Notes: generated by a model from the letters alone, not told the origin. Positions 23,201-38,200 are shown, counted from the first letter of the stretch. The stretch is DNA of 64,000 bases from Euglena gracilis (GCA_039621445.1 CP154956.1:58101155-58165154), one strand, 5' to 3'. Translations and numbers: made by a program.

Positions 23201-26200
23201 AGGATGATTGACACACCAGCCTGCTGCACCCTCAACTGCAAAGCAAATTTTTGCCGCTGCTCCTTCTCCTTATTTTGCAGCCGAGCACGCTGTAGAACCT
23301 CAAAGCTGAACAAACACTTCTGATGGTTCAAATTCAATAAGCCAAACATGGGCTTCCGCTCCCTGAGTTCATCAACCTGGAGGGTTAAGGATGCCAGAAA
23401 AGCTTGATGTGTCCGGAGGTTGCCAGTGTGATAAGCCACTCGTTTCTGCACAAGTTCTTGTCGATACTGAAGATGGAAGAAAAGGATCGAGTGAGATGGA
23501 GGTGTCGGAAAATGGCACAAATCCAGAAAAAAAATAGTTAGAGAATATAAACGCACAAGGTACAGACCATTGTAACCTTTTTCAGGCTGAAAAACAGGAA
23601 AAGATTCAAAATATCAAAGAAAGACATTTGCGACATTGTCAGGCCAGTCATCCACAAAACAATCAACCAAGCATTCGGTGATCGGACTCGGACCCTCTCT
23701 CTCTGGCCCAGCAGAGGGGAGGGGGGCAACCCCCCCTTCTGTACAACCAGGCAAACAAAAATTTTGCCCTCAAAATCGGCCAAGAGTGCATTTCCATTTT
23801 GGTTTTGGGGGGGGGGATTTGCCAAAATGCCCAAAATTTTGACCATTTTGGGGGTACCTCCCCCCAGGTGCCGATCACTTTTTGTATTTTTAAGCAATTT
23901 TTGATCTCACAAAAAGTACCTGTTACTGGGGTCAAACGGCGCTTCTGCTGACTTACAACCAAAATTTCATACTTGAGACAAAATTTCATCATGTACTAGA
24001 CTTATTTTAAAAACGTTTATTCAAATGGTTAACTGGCCGCAACCAAAGGGGCCCGGTACACAGATTCACTTGGCACTCTTCCATAGGCCAAACCCATTTT
24101 TCCTTTGAACAACCAACCCCACCCACCTTGGCTCCACCATTTTATTGACTTCAATTTTTTTCGGATGAAAACTGGTGATTTCCCCGCATTTTCTTCACCA
24201 GAGTTAACCTCGGTCCTCGGCAGGAGTTGTGATTTGGGGGGATCAATTGTTTGTGGGTGATTTAACTTTTTGTGGAAGGCTTGACTGAGGCGTCGGGTGG
24301 ACCAAGTCTGCCCCAAAACACCCCCGCACCAGGGTTTAGTCCAGTCCAGTGTGCAGGTGGATTTTCTGAGAGTGCGCGGGCTTGGACCACTGGACGCCTC
24401 ACGGTGAGTCCGGCCCTGCCGAAAGCTGGCCAAAAGTTTTTTCAAGGGTTTTTAACGCATTCCAATTGTGTGGAGGGTCGACCACCCCGGAATCCAACGA
24501 GGGAAACCAGACCTTTTTGGCCATTATTTCCCACGTTTGATGTCAGAAAAACGTGGGGGGGGAAATGGCCAAAAAAGTTATCTGTCAAAATTCAGCCCAA
24601 TTTTCATGCGATTTGCCACTGATAGCGATTTTCATATTAAAAAAAAACCGTTGACATTCAGCCAGGGCATCAAAAACTCTGTTGTCCCAAAACATTCAAC
24701 TACAAAAAATGGACAAAAAAATTGAAAGTTTCTTGGCAAAAACAGGTCAACATCGAAAAAATTTTCGATTTCTGGGATTCTGGGCCATCACCAACCAACC
24801 AAAAGGATAAAAAGGATAGCAAAAAGAAAAATAAAAAAGTGTGATTTTTGTCTTTTTAAATTTTCGACCCCGTTTCTCCCAGTCAAGCCTTTGACTGGCC
24901 CTTTCGCTTGAGGGCGGTCCTTAAGGGGTGGTCCTTAACAAAAAAAATGGTGTCCTTTCAGGCAGGGGCGTTGACGCAACATGCAACTTGCGTTTCTTTT
25001 TGCATTTATTTGCATTTATTTGCTTCTTTTTGTGTTTTTTGCATATGCAATTTGTTGATTGGGAATAGTAAAAATGAAAAAAAAGTGCAAAACATTTGGT
25101 CAGGGGAAAATGAGGCCAAAATGACAAATTTTTCAAAACGAAACAATTTCCAGAAATCGAAAAATCGCCAGAAAAAAAACAAAAAAACCCGCAAAAACAC
25201 GCAAAAATATTAAAAAAACACAGAAATTTGCCAAAATTGAAGGAAAAAAACGTGCTTTATGTTCCCCATACCAGGCTTCTTTTCACCAACCCCAGCCCAG
25301 GGGGGCAGGGGGGTGCCTTGTGCAATGGGGTGCCTGCCCAGAGCAGGCACCCCGCCCCCTGGGGGGTGGGTTCTGGACCCCAGTGCCTGCCGACCCAGCC
25401 AATTTCCCTTTGAAAATGGCCATTTTCGGGGCCCCGGCGCTTTCGACGCTGGGGGCTACCTACCACCCTCCCCCCCTCCCCCGGCAGGGCAGAACGGGAA
25501 GGCCAGGTGGGGGGGGGGGTGGTCGACCCGGGAGGTGGGGGGTGGGGGTCGACCCCCCCCCACCCACCACAGCATTTTCACCAATTTCGGCCAACGGGGA
25601 TGTTGGCCGGGGGAAATTTTGAAATTTTTTTTGAAAAACGAACCCAGAATACATGATTTTTTGATGGAAAACCACATTTTTTTCACAAAAAAACTCAAAA
25701 GTTTCAGGTTAAAAATTGGTAGTTTTTAGGAGGGGGTAAAAAAAAAACGAAGCTCAAAAAATGGACAAAATTTTGGCACAATCCAAATTTTACTGAGATT
25801 TTTTCTCTTGGATTTTTTTTTGATTTTCAATGGCTTTTTTTGCATCAAAAACCGCTCAAAATCAAAATTTTGAGAAAATGTTGATATTTTGGAAGGTGTG
25901 AAAAAATGGGGTTTTGGGTTTTTTTGGGGGGGACCTCCTATGTGGGTCCCAAAATGGGTCAAAAAACACCCGGCGCCGAAGGCGCCGGGAAAAATTTCTT
26001 GGGGTCCAAAAATTGGTGCCACCAGAACAACGGGAAGAGGTGGTGGGGGATCGTCGACCCCCCCCACCCACCATGCAGGGGGTGGGGGGTGTCGACCCCC
26101 CCCACCCACCACCCTGGCCGTGAGGCCGTTTCCCGTTCTGCCCTGCCCCCCGGGGGGGGGTCGAAAATGCCCCATCCCCTTCCCTGCCCATAGCACCCAC

Positions 26201-29200
26201 CCCCCGGGGGGAGGGGGTGCGCACTTCCTTAAAAAGAAGCCTGCCCTGAACGTTTCTTTAAGGACCCTGGGGGATTGCTGGGCTAGGACTAGAAATTTAG
26301 GCTGGCTAGCCCCCCCCCCCCTCCCTTGGGACCTGAGCTGGGCCGGGCTGGACCGAAATTGAACAATTACCCAAAAAATGACCTGCAAAACACAGTTTTT
26401 GAAAAAAACGTGCATCTGACAACCCCCTCCAAAACGCCCAAAACATCCCAAAAATTCATTCCTTGACCATTTTCGCCAAAAAATTGTCGATTCTTGGCGC
26501 AAATTTTCTGGGCTGGACCCAGCAAACAGGGGCTGGCTAGCAGGGCTAGCTGGGCTGCTGCACCCCCCCCAGTGCTGCTGCAGCTGGGCTGGACCAAAAT
26601 CGGGGCTGGCTGGCAGCCCCCCCCCTACCCCAGGGGGGTGTGGTCTGCAAAACCATAAAGAGATGTATGCCCCCCCCACTTAAAGACCACCCTGCATTTA
26701 CCTATCAAACTAATGTTGGAAAAATATGTTCAAACCAATCAAAAAAAATTAACAAACCTGCAAATGGCAAGCCTCCAATTCAGTTGATGCGATTTGCAAC
26801 CTGAAAGCGATGCACAAAAACATATTTTGCTGGATTGATTTGCACAATCAACATGAATTCACTTGCAGATGCTTTTCTTGAAGCAAATACAGCCATGTTG
26901 AACCTGACTCCTTTCACCAACCAGAGGGAGGGGGTTCTGATGTGTGCCTGGGGGGGAACAAACAATCTGTGTTCCCAGTAAGGGAATTTCGGAAGCACCC
27001 AGGGGGGATCCAGCCAGCAGGCTCGAAAAGCCGCTGGCTGGGAAAAAAAGGGGGCGCCGCTGGGGGAGGAGGGGTCCAGTCCAGCTGGCTGCTGGGCTGG
27101 ACCCGGTGGGTCCTGAAAAACCGGCAAAAAAAACCCTTCAAATCCAGTTAGAAGTTTTCAGCAAACGTTTCGAGGCTCGGCTGAGCTGGTCCAACTTTCG
27201 TGGAGTCCCTGGGAAAAAGGTCACGGCTGCAAAAAAAAAGTTGCGGCTGCTGGCTGCAAAAAAAAAAGTTGCTGGCTGGCTGGACCCCCCCCCCCGGGTT
27301 GGAATCAACTCCCGCTATTCAAGAACAAAAGCAACAATTATCACTTGAAAATGGCCTTTGTGGACACCGGGGTGCATTAAAACACCCCAAAATCCACCTC
27401 TCTGGGGTGGGTCGGCCGACGTGCCTCCCCATTGCAGCACCCAAACCTGCACCAAATTAGCCCCCAAATCCTGGGGGGGGGGGGCAACCTTCGTCAAAAT
27501 GAGAGGCCTCACCAAAGATGTGGGAGTGAGAAATGTACATACACACATAATACATAACAGAGGATTCAGAAACTTCCTTATCAGAAGGCGGTTTACCTGG
27601 CAGCAACCTCCTGGTGTTGAACTCTGTGCAACCCACAGATGAATGTGAAACACTGGCCTTCTTCCACTTCAAGCGACACTCGACCAGTGGCCTCTGCTTC
27701 GACATGTTGGAAAAGCTTCTTGAAATCCTGTGAGAGGGAAGAAGAGGACACGGATTTGCTCCGCGGCAAGGACTCTGTTTGAATTCTTCCAGACATCCCC
27801 CCTTGTCCAAGACAAGGTTCATCCAGTCTGTGTTCTTCCAGCCGCGAGAGTTTATTTTCACCACAGCAACCTGTGGCCGAGGCCCCTTGGGGGGCTCGGC
27901 TGAACATTGGAGGGCTTTCGGGGTCACGCGAGATTTCTGGCACTTCACACCAGAAATACACGGGAGGCACATCCCTTCACGACCCTTTGGGCTGGCTTTG
28001 TCCCCCCCCCCACCCCAGCTGGGCTGCAGAAGCCAAAATTGAACGACTGCCAAAAAAAAGGGGAAACAGTGTTACAAAAATGAGTGTCTGGCAAAACCTA
28101 AAACCCCGTGAAACCCCTCAAAAACACCATTTTTTTCACTGGTGGTTTCACGGGGCTGCAGGCTGTCAATTTTGGCCCAGTGAGCCACAGCAGAAACCCC
28201 TCCCGGGGAGGTGCAGCAGGCCTGGTTCGGCCCAGTCGAATTTTCAGTGGAAAGATCCACCCACTCCCCCCTCCCCCCACTCACCACCCTCTAGGGGATC
28301 CGCTGACCCAGACAAGCGTTAAAATACTCCTAAAACCCTGAAATCCTGAAAACAGCACAAACTTTTATCATACTGGCACTGCAACGGATTCACGCAATTC
28401 AGGTGCAATTCAGTGCACTTCAGAGACTGGGGAAACCTGCCTCCACCCCCCCCCTCCGTGTCAAATGACCAGTAACCTCTGTCCTCCGACCGGGGGGTCG
28501 TTGCACATAGGGTTGTTACCAAAAAGGTGTCCTCCGGCCGGGGGGGGGAGAACGGGAAGGCCTGGTGGGGGAGTCAACCCCCCCACCCGGAAGGTGGGGG
28601 GGGTCGCCCCCCACCCACCACAGCATTTTCACCAATTTTGGAAAAAAACGGGGATTTTGGCCGGGGAAATTGTTTGAATTTTTTTTGAAAAATGAACCCC
28701 AAATACATGATTTTTGATGGAAAACATGTTTTTTTCCAAAAAGTCTCAAAAATTCCAGGGTAAAAAACTGGTAGTTTTTTGGGGGGGGGGCGAAACAAAA
28801 AGTAGAATTCAACCAAATTTTGGCACAGCCAAATTTTATTACATTGACATTTTTTCTCTTGGAAATTTTTGGGATTTTCAATGGCATGTTTTTTTTTTGC
28901 TTCAGAAACCTCTCAAATCAAAATTTTGAGAAAACGTTGCAAATTTGGAATGTGTGAAAAATGGGGGTTTGGGGGGACCTCCTATATGGGTCCTGAAATG
29001 GGTCAAAAAAGACACACTCGGCGCCGAAGGCGCCAGGAAAAAAATTGGGGTCCAAAAAAATTGGTGCTCCCAGAAATACGGGAAGAGGTGGTGGGGAGGG
29101 GGGTGGGTCGACCCCCCCCCCACCCACCATGCAGGGGGTCGGGGGGGGGGGGGGTCGCCCCCCCCCCACGTACTACCCTGGCTTTTCGGCCGATTCCCAT

Positions 29201-32200
29201 TCTGCCCTGGGGGGGGGGGCACTGGGCAAGGGGTCAAAAAAAGTTGGTGGGTACCGGTTCCCAACCCCCCAAAAGGCCAATATTTTCCCTTCCGGCGCTT
29301 TGCGACGAAAATTTTGGACAATTTTTGACAGGTTTTTGCCCAAAAAGTGCCAAAAATACATTTTGGCCAACTTTTTGGCCGATTTTGGGTGCAAAATTTT
29401 TCGGCCCGGCGTTTTGCACCGGGACCCAAAAATTGGTCAAACCTCCAAAAAGGTGTCCTCCGACCGGGGGGGGGGGTCGTTGGACATAGGGGGTCGTTGG
29501 AGAAAGGGGGTCGTTGGGGTAGGGGTTATAAATGAAAACACAAAACATACAAATAAACACCCCCAATTAGAAGGCCCCTCCTCCAAATAACAACCCCCCC
29601 CAAATAGAAGCCCCCCCCCCTCAGGTTTCCCGCCAAAAATCCAAATAACAGCCCCCCCCCCCCCGAAGCTGGGGGAAATTTGACGAAAAATTTTCCGAAA
29701 AAAGGTGAAAACTTCGAAAACTCCACGAAAAAAGGTCGACATTGGGAACGAAATTGATATCTGGTATCCTTGAAACATGGCCTATCCACCCAAAAACTAG
29801 AAAAAATGTGTCTTGCAAATTTTTAAACTTGGACCCCGTTCGATCCCTGGATCGACCGCCGGCTGAAGTTTCTCCTTTAGACAAAGGGTACCCAATTAGA
29901 AGCCCCCCCCCCCCCCCGGGTTTTCCGCAGAGTGACCGAATAGTAGCCCCGGGGGGCTTCTAATTGGGGGGGGTATGACTCCTTCGAACGAATTCAAGGA
30001 TTTCCTTTGCACCCCAGCTCTGCAATCTTTGAATGGCAAAGAACCCACCCCCTGCCACCAACCAGATTCTTCCTACAACCTCGATCGGGGCAGGGATCAT
30101 ATGGTTACCTGCAACCCCCAACCAGGGGGTGGCTGGTGTACAGGGGTGGTCGGTGGGCAAAGGGGGTGCAATCAAATGGGCGGTCCAAACTGCAAAAATA
30201 GAACCACACAATTCTTGCCTCTTCAATCATTTCTGGATTGGTTTTGAGTAAATTTAGGTTGACATGTTTTGACTTTAATTTTGATTCATGAGGAGAGACT
30301 GAAGACGCCAACACCCCCTCTTGAAGTTACATGCCAATCCCAACCTGTGCTGGGACAAATGGACAAAGGGACCTGAAAACGTGTGCTGAGTGCTTCACAA
30401 TGATCTCCGAGATGGGCACCCTCACGGCTTTCCTCATCCAAAATTTCCAATCGCTCAATTGCCTGGGCAGGGGAGGATGTGATGCACATGTGGCAGAAGT
30501 TCATGAAACAAAGAAAGGCACCTGGGGGAGATTCGGAGAACTTGCTGACAAGAAAGATTGCTGACATGGTAGGTCGCTGCCCCCCCCCATCGACAAATTA
30601 CATCGAATGCAAATGGCTTTCTTTCCAGCCGCCAACAACAAACCCCTTCCCAGATAACTTTGTACTGCCCTTAAAGCCCTGCAAAAAAAAGATCTGGTTA
30701 TATAAATAACCCCCCCTTCATAAAAAGTAAAGTGAAGAAAGATACACCTTTCAGGAGGCGGTGCCCAAAAAAAAAACATCCGAAATGCCCACAATGTTTT
30801 GGTGTCCAGTGAATCAAATTGGATTAAATTATAATAATAAAAAACAAACAGCGTTTGACGCAATTGCTTTTAGGGAAGGTGGTGAATCGATCCGTCATTG
30901 GCGTTGGTTCTGCCCAGATAACTCTCTGCAAATCGGTCCACTAACTTTGCAGGGGAGGAGGGGAAAATTATACGGCGGGTAACGGATTCTTGCCATGGTG
31001 GGTGCAAAAAAAGGGCCAAAAACGGGTTGCAAACGGGTGCCAGGTCAAATAATTGGATAAAGAAACCAACGTTTTTGCATAACTTGCTGATTTGTGGGGG
31101 GGGGGGTTGAACCTTCGCCCTTTCTCACCTGGTTTAACCACAGCAGTTTTGAGAGACTGCCCCTACCAGATCCTGCGAGACCTCCAGAGCAGGGCGGAGA
31201 AGGAGTCCGGGGCTGGAAAAAGGCTGCTGGCTGGCTGGACCCCCTGGGGTCAAATATTCTGAAGCAACGCCCTGCCTCAGAGACAAAATAAAGACCATAA
31301 ATTCCTTCAACCATGATTTTAAATATTGGCATGGCACATACTACCAGTCTCAGTGAGGTGGTGTGGAAACGTACCATGGCAAATTTTCTTCCCTCCCCAA
31401 TCCCAGATCAAAGGCAACACAAACCTCCAGATTTTGTAACTGCTGTTGCGCGTCACGGCATCGCCAGCTGAATTTAACATCACCGACATCCCTTTCCACT
31501 GCTGCCCGACTGCAGAATTCTCGAATAGACCAGCGAGCTCGCCACTTGACCTCTTCTGTCTCCAAATAGAGGATCTCAAATGTTGCCAAACATCGAGACA
31601 AGAATTGTTTGCGCAAAGCCTGCTCTTCATCCTGGCATATCTGGGGGTGAAGATGTAGGGTGAAAGAAGGTGGGGGGGGCACCCTCCCCGTAAGCACTGG
31701 CACAGCAAAAATGACGGGGTTTGGGCCAACTGGTGCCAGGCCAGAAAAAATGCCCCCAAAAATCGGACAAGATTGCCAAATACGAAGGGGGAAAAAAATG
31801 CATCAGGAAAAGAAATTTTTTATTTTTAAAAGGTCAAAAATAAAAAAAATATTTTTGACCTTTCGTGGAGGTTTCCCAGGTACCCCTGGGGTTGATCCAG
31901 ACCCCGGCCAAGGATCCGGACACCCCTCCAACCAATTAGGTGGGGATTCTCCCTCCCTAAATCCTGGCACCATAAACCGTACAATGGTCAAACATTTTTG
32001 CTCAAACATTTTTACAACTAAAAACTAAAAAGGTGAAAAAAAAGGACAGAAATAATGACTGAGAAAATGCCAGAAAATGAATTATTTTTTTCACCCCGGT
32101 CCTTGGCACGTCAAATTACGGGGAAAATGCGGTTGACAAGGAGTGCCTGTTGTGGACAAGCGGTGTCAAAGACAAGGGCGGGGGGAGGTAAACAGTGGCC

Positions 32201-35200
32201 GCACAAGAAGGATTCTCTGCTTTCTGTCTTGAACTCAATTGCAATTGCTTTCTGGTGTAAAACAACCCAAACCTGTAATTGCAGCTCTATCCACTCGGCG
32301 TGCGCCATCCTGCTCAGCACCGCCTGGCCCCTTGCACAACGGCGCTCCACCCCAGCAGACCCCTCAAAAGACTCTTGCAACTGCAGCCATGCCAAATGCT
32401 GCTCTTCCATAACCCGCGATCGCGCCGCAAATGACTGCAGGGAATGGGACCGCAGGCAATCATTTTTTTTATTTTGGCAGAGATCATGTGGAATTGGACC
32501 TCCAAAGTGTCACTGACACTGCCAGTGAAGGCCGTTGGTGTACAGCCCCCCCCCCCCTGAAAATGGGGAGGTCCAATGTTTCAAGCGGCACAACACAGAA
32601 AAATGAAACACTCAGAATGAGGAATCACAATGCATCATTGATGCGATCCATTTGATTTTTTTTGGAACGAGATGGAAACGTCGGACAAGGTTGTGAATTT
32701 TGCGGGCCTTGTCATCGACACCACTAAATTTGTCATCATCTTCCCCCTTACCACAGAGAGCAACTGAACAATCCCCCAATACCCAGTTCTTTTTGATTTG
32801 ATGATGGCAAATAAACAAAAGCCACTCTCAGCAAATGCCAGTAAGCACCGCGCAGACAGCATGGAATGAGAAAAATCCTGAAAAATATGCAAAAAAAAAC
32901 ACCCGGTTTTATATTTGGGTGGGATTTCACGACCGTCGGGGTTTTTTATTCCTTCTATGGGGTATTTTGAGGGGGAAAGTCAAACTCCCGGACTAAAATC
33001 ATGCATTTTTTTTCCAGTCTTTTACCTCAAATTATAGCTCGGACCCCTTGAAAGCAGAAAAATGTCCAATTTGTTCACAAAGCAGCCACAAAATGAAAAT
33101 GTCTGGGGATGTGGGAAGTTTTAAACCCCCTCCCACTTTTAACCCCCCCACTTGTAAACCCCCCTCGGGCCGACCAACCAAACTGGACTTATAACCCTCC
33201 CCCCGCCAGGGGGGGGGGGAAGAAAAATGAAAACCGCCGGGGACGATTCTTTCGCCACCCAAAAACTGATTTGTTGGCAAATTGTTTAAGACTGATCATC
33301 ATCAAAAATGTTATTTTTGACCAAAATTTGCCAAAAATTGCCAATTTCGGGGGGGTTTTGGGGTCATTTTGGGGGATTCTCACCGATTCTCACCACCAAT
33401 TACTTGACTTACAACCCCCCCCCACCTGTAAACCACCCCCTTCAGCCGACCAACCAAACCAGATCCTATAAACCCTGGGGGGTTAATAAGTGGCGGGGGT
33501 TTGCTATGTGTTCTCTGGAATACATAGCTTCCTTTTCATCCTCAACACAAAAAGAGATATTAAGCTGGATATACCCACACGTTCAGAATTCTAATTTTTT
33601 TTGCTTGGTGGCTTTCCCGTCAGACAAACAAGGACATCTTTTGTCTGTAAACAGGGGTATAGAACTGTAAACAGGGGATGGAGAGTTTTGCATTATTGGC
33701 AAAACCAAAGAGGAAAACCAGCAACACAATAATAGTAAATGCCCCTGGGATTTACAGCTAACCGCCATTTCTTCGGCGCACAGTGGCCAAAACCGTGGGT
33801 GGCCCTTGGTGGCCAGTAACTTGGCCTAGAGTTGCCAAAACCCAGGCACCACGTGCCGCCATTCTGTCTCGTGGTGACCAAAACTTTGGCACCAAATGGC
33901 CAAAACCACGGTGCCCGGTTGCCATTACCCGCCCCCCCCCCTTGTCGTACGACCGGGTTCCTGCAACCTGTGACAGAGGGGGGGGTCGTAACACCCCCAT
34001 AACCTGCAACCTGCGACCGGGGGGGTGGTCGTAAATGAGGGAGCGGTCGTAGGTAAGGTGGTGTTAAATTTTCGCATAAAAAAACCTGTAACTGTGCCCA
34101 TGATCTGCAACCTGTGACTGGGGGGTGGTCGTAAATGAGGGTGGTCGTACGACAGGGGGGGGGGGGGCGGGTACTTTGGCACCCGGGATTCATGATGGTT
34201 TATCAAAAAAAATTTTCGTTGTAATAATGGCCAAAATACTGGCACAAATACTGCAGAAACTTGGCACCAGGTTGGTGCCAACGTCTTGGCAACTCTGAGC
34301 CAAATAGTTGGCGCGAGGGGGCAACGTTCTGGCAACTCTAGGCCAAATAGCTGGCACGAGGGGCCAAAGTTTCCTGTTTTAGCTGTAATGATTGCAACAA
34401 TATCGTGCATTCCAAAACTTCATTGAAAGCAGGAATTACAAACAAAAAAAGAATGGATTTATTTTTGTATTTTTGCTTGATCGGCCAGCGAAGTCTTATT
34501 TTGGGGGGGTTGTGACCCCCGGGGGGGTTATAAGTGGGGGGTTGCTGCGCTCTCATCCCTTTATGTGCAAGAGCTTGCCACCAGGGGAAAAAAAGGGTGG
34601 GGGTAGAACCCCCCCCGCCCCTGGGTAGACCGTGAAACCGCGAATTATCACCATGACCCCGGCCCGATTCTTTTTTAGTCGCGAGCGACTGGATTTCTAG
34701 TTTCCGAATCACCTCCGTTTGACCCCCAGCTCCCCGCCAGGCCCGAGTTATTCACCCGCGAAGGGGTCCAAACTGGGTAGGATTGCCCCCCCTCTTCCGA
34801 CTCTGCCATTTCACCAGGGTCCAAAAATCGGTCAAAAAAATCAATTTTTCGAAAATATCTCAACAAAACGTACATTATCTCCGGAAATGACCACTCAATT
34901 TTCCGGAAAAATGCCAAAAAAAATAGCGAAAAATGCTAAAAAAAATAGCGCCGAAAAGTATATCCCCCTCTGGGGGGGGACCCCCAGGGGAGGGGGGCTC
35001 GGCCAGACCTACCCACCCTACCCTCCCCCCGGGGGGGTCCAAGGCTAAAAAAAATTTTTCTTCTTCCCTGTTTGGGATTTTGAGCTCCAAAAATATAAAT
35101 AAGACAAAAGTCAAATTGAACCAATTTACACATGGCGCGAGGTGCCAAAGGTATTTTTGGTGTTTTGGGAACCTGGAAAATGATTTTTTTTCTGGACCCG

Positions 35201-38200
35201 GGTCGATCAAAAATAAACAACAAAAGCAAGACCCCCTCCTGGAGGTTTCCAGCAACGGACCCAAAAAATAAGACCCGGGTGTTCTTTTGGGGGGGGGGTT
35301 AGGATCCTGTTTGCCAGGGGGGTTATAAGTCCAGGCCAAGTGTGTGACCGGACGGGGTCCGAAAATACCCCTATTTTTTCACCAGGGCGGGTAAAACAAG
35401 GTATTTTGGGCAATGCTGTGGTGAGTTTTTTTTTTTGGCCAAAACCTCATAAGTTCGCAAACCCACCACACCTGTCGGCACACCATGTGATTATTGGCAC
35501 ATTTTTGCCTTTTGCTTTTATCATTTTTCCCTGTGGGGGGGTTAAGTCACAGTTTGGTGGTTGGGCCTGGGAGGGGGGGCTAAAAGTGGGGAGGGGTGTA
35601 GGATGGGGGGGTTATAATGGGGGCTCGCTGAGCTCTTATCCCTTTGTGGGTAAGAGCGAAGCTTACCCCTGGGGAAAAGGGGGGGGTCCGACCCCCCCCC
35701 CTCCCCACCCTAGTCGGGGCCACCTCGGGAACCGGCAGATTATCACCATGATCCCGGCTCCGTTCCCGGAATTTTTTTTCAGTCGCGAGCGACTGGATTT
35801 CAAGTTTCCGAATCACCACCGTTTGACCCCCAACTCCCCGCCAGGCCCGAGTTATTCACCCGTCCGTGTTCCGGCGCGCTTTTGCGGCCCAAAACGGCCA
35901 TTTTGGGGTGTTTTTTGGGGGTGTTTTGGGGCCAAAAAAAATCGATTTTTTCAAAGTATCTCGGCGATGAAGCAAAATCAAAGAAACAAACCATGGTTTA
36001 CTTTTCCCCAACTTGTGTAGCCTGAGTTACGGCCATTTTTTGGCCAATTTTGGCCCGTTTCAGGGGCCATTTTGGGCCGTTTTGGGTTAAAAAATCGATG
36101 TTTTCAAAATATCTCGAAAATGAAGCAAAATCAAAGGAAATGTCCGGTAACCTAAATTGAAGCCCTTGCAACGCCCTATCTAACGGTACTTTGATTTCCC
36201 TGCAACTTCCCACCTAGCCCAAAATATGGCCGATTTACGGCCCAAAACAGTGCGGCATAGCCGTTTTCGGCCCTGTTTTGGGTCAAAAAATCACTTTTCT
36301 AAAATTTCTCAACAATGGGGGAAATCAAAGCAAATGCCCGGAGACCTGAATTGAAGACCTTGGAACGCCCCAATTAACAGTATTTTGATTTCCCCACAAC
36401 TCCCCGTCAAGCCCGACTTACGGCCATTTTTCGGCCAACTTTGGCCATTCTGTACAGTTTTTGGCCTGATTTGGGTAAAAAAAAGTCCAAAAAAATCGAA
36501 TTTTTTTTTGCCCGAAACGATGTTTTTTGGCCTCCCGGACCCAGAAAACCTGTTTTTGAGCCGAAAATGAGCGGTTTTCGACCCGCCAGCGCCCCGTTTT
36601 GGGCCCGAAACCCATTGATTTTGGGTCAAAACCGGGTCAAAAAAAAGTCGAAAAAAATCGAAAAAAAATTTGCCCAAAACCATGTTTTTTTGGCCTCCCA
36701 GACCCGGAAAACCTGTTTTTGAGCCGAAAATTCGCGTTTCGACCCCCCCCCCAGCACCCCGTTTTGCCCGAAACCCATGGAGTTCGGGTCAAAAACAGGT
36801 CCAAAAAGGCGGGGAAAAAAGAAAGAAATTGGCCCGAAACCATGTTTTTGCCTCCTGGTCATGGAAAAACTGTTTTGGAGCCCAACCTGAGCGTTTTTCG
36901 ACCCGCCAGCGCTCCGTTTTTGGCCCGAAACCGATGGTGTTTGGGTCAAAAACGGGTCGAAAAAGGTCGAAAAATTGGGGGGGGATAACGTAAATCTGCG
37001 AAATTCGAAGCCCATTATGTGCAGCTCCCATTAAGAGCTCAGCACTATTCAAAACCTGGTTTATGCACTTCAGCAACAATGAAAAGGGTGTTTCACTTAA
37101 ATGATGCCACTGGGGATTCATGCTTTGTGAGGCTAAGGATAAACATTTCATCCTTAAACTTAGGCACTGGCGGTTTCAAAGGGCACGATTGTTATATTTC
37201 AAAAGTTTGAATATTATTCTGGCATTATGATATTCCCTTCGAATACGTGCAAACACACTTGCATGTGCAAAGCCGCCAGTTGCCTGGTGCAGAGGAACCG
37301 CACGTAGTCTGAATGCACTTGCTGCCGAGCAGCCGTCTCATAAAATGCAACTATTCTGGTCGCCACTTGCAGCGCCCCCTGACAGGCCTGGCCAACAACC
37401 AGCTCTCTGTCTTGGATCTCCTCGGCACCAAGGGAGAAAACACTGTACAAATACCATTGCCAGAGTCATCAAAAAAAAAATTAACACATTTTATGTCTTG
37501 TTTTGATGAAATAAAGAATCAAATTAGAAAAAGAACTGCACAATTTACAGCAAATCACAAAAATGATTGCCCATTGTTTCAGAAAAAGTTGCCCATCTTT
37601 CTCACCATTGCATTCCATGGGTGTCAAAAAGAGAACTTCCTTTGGTCTCGAAGAGTGTTTAATTTGTCTCACTAAAATTTCAACATCTGTATCAAAAGAA
37701 AAATAGGCAAAAACACAGGCTACAAAAAAATTGTCCTTATAACCCGGAAACACGGTGTTTCCGGGTTATAATGGACGATTTTTGTCTATATCTGTTGACT
37801 AAAAGGCCGAAAACACACGCTGTTTTCATGGACTGATGTAACGCAAGGCGCGTGCAGCGAATTTTGGTGTTTTTTGTTTCAAAATCCAATTCACGAAAAC
37901 ACACACACTGTTTTCTGTGGACTGAGTCCACAAAAACAGTGTGTTTCGGGTAAACAAAACACACTGTTTTTTGTGAACTTAATCCACAAAAATCAGGGTG
38001 TGTTTTTGTGATTTTTTTTTCAAGAAAAGCATTGCTAAATAACCTCTTGATGAACCTGGAATGGCCTTTGGGGGGGACCGGGCGCCTTCGTCGGGGGGGA
38101 CCGGGCGCCTTCGTCGCCCGGTCCCCCCCCCCAAAGTGCCCCCCAATAACTTGGCCTCAAGGCGATTTTTGGTTTAGAGCCTGAGGTGTGTGACGACTTT

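Larger units (their letters stand above)
20204..23216 (-). other. Intron of gene A (3.0 kb), repeat-filled
   Basis: This holds a hairpin-bearing repeat (20380-20700), a first copy of the CAGGGCAGAACGGG element (about 20874-21490), a TGATACACAAAA-rich segment with a 3-nt-loop palindrome (21530-21860), and telomere-like repeats (22419-22511). A minus-strand AG-bounded stretch near 22890-22925 might be a small skipped exon, but I have no phase evidence for it. Confidence 0.6.
32764..37254 (-). other. Intron of gene A (4.5 kb)
   Basis: It contains T/C-rich segments with repeated AAACCCCCC and GACCAACCAAAC words (33110-33480), the second CTAGTCGTA-type MITE (33930-34168), a partial GCTGAGCTC element (34548-34880) and a complete one (35628-37060). 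No further exon recognised. Confidence 0.55.

Noticed and set aside
24029-24445. 138-codon minus ORF in a gene A intron
   Set aside because: Protein-like in parts, but it has no acceptor/donor pair whose phase fits the flanking gene A exons, and I recognise no domain.
25726-26679. A 317-codon minus ORF
   Set aside because: It covers the non-autonomous CAGGGCAGAACGGG element plus G/C tracts. The two sister copies are not open in the same frame.
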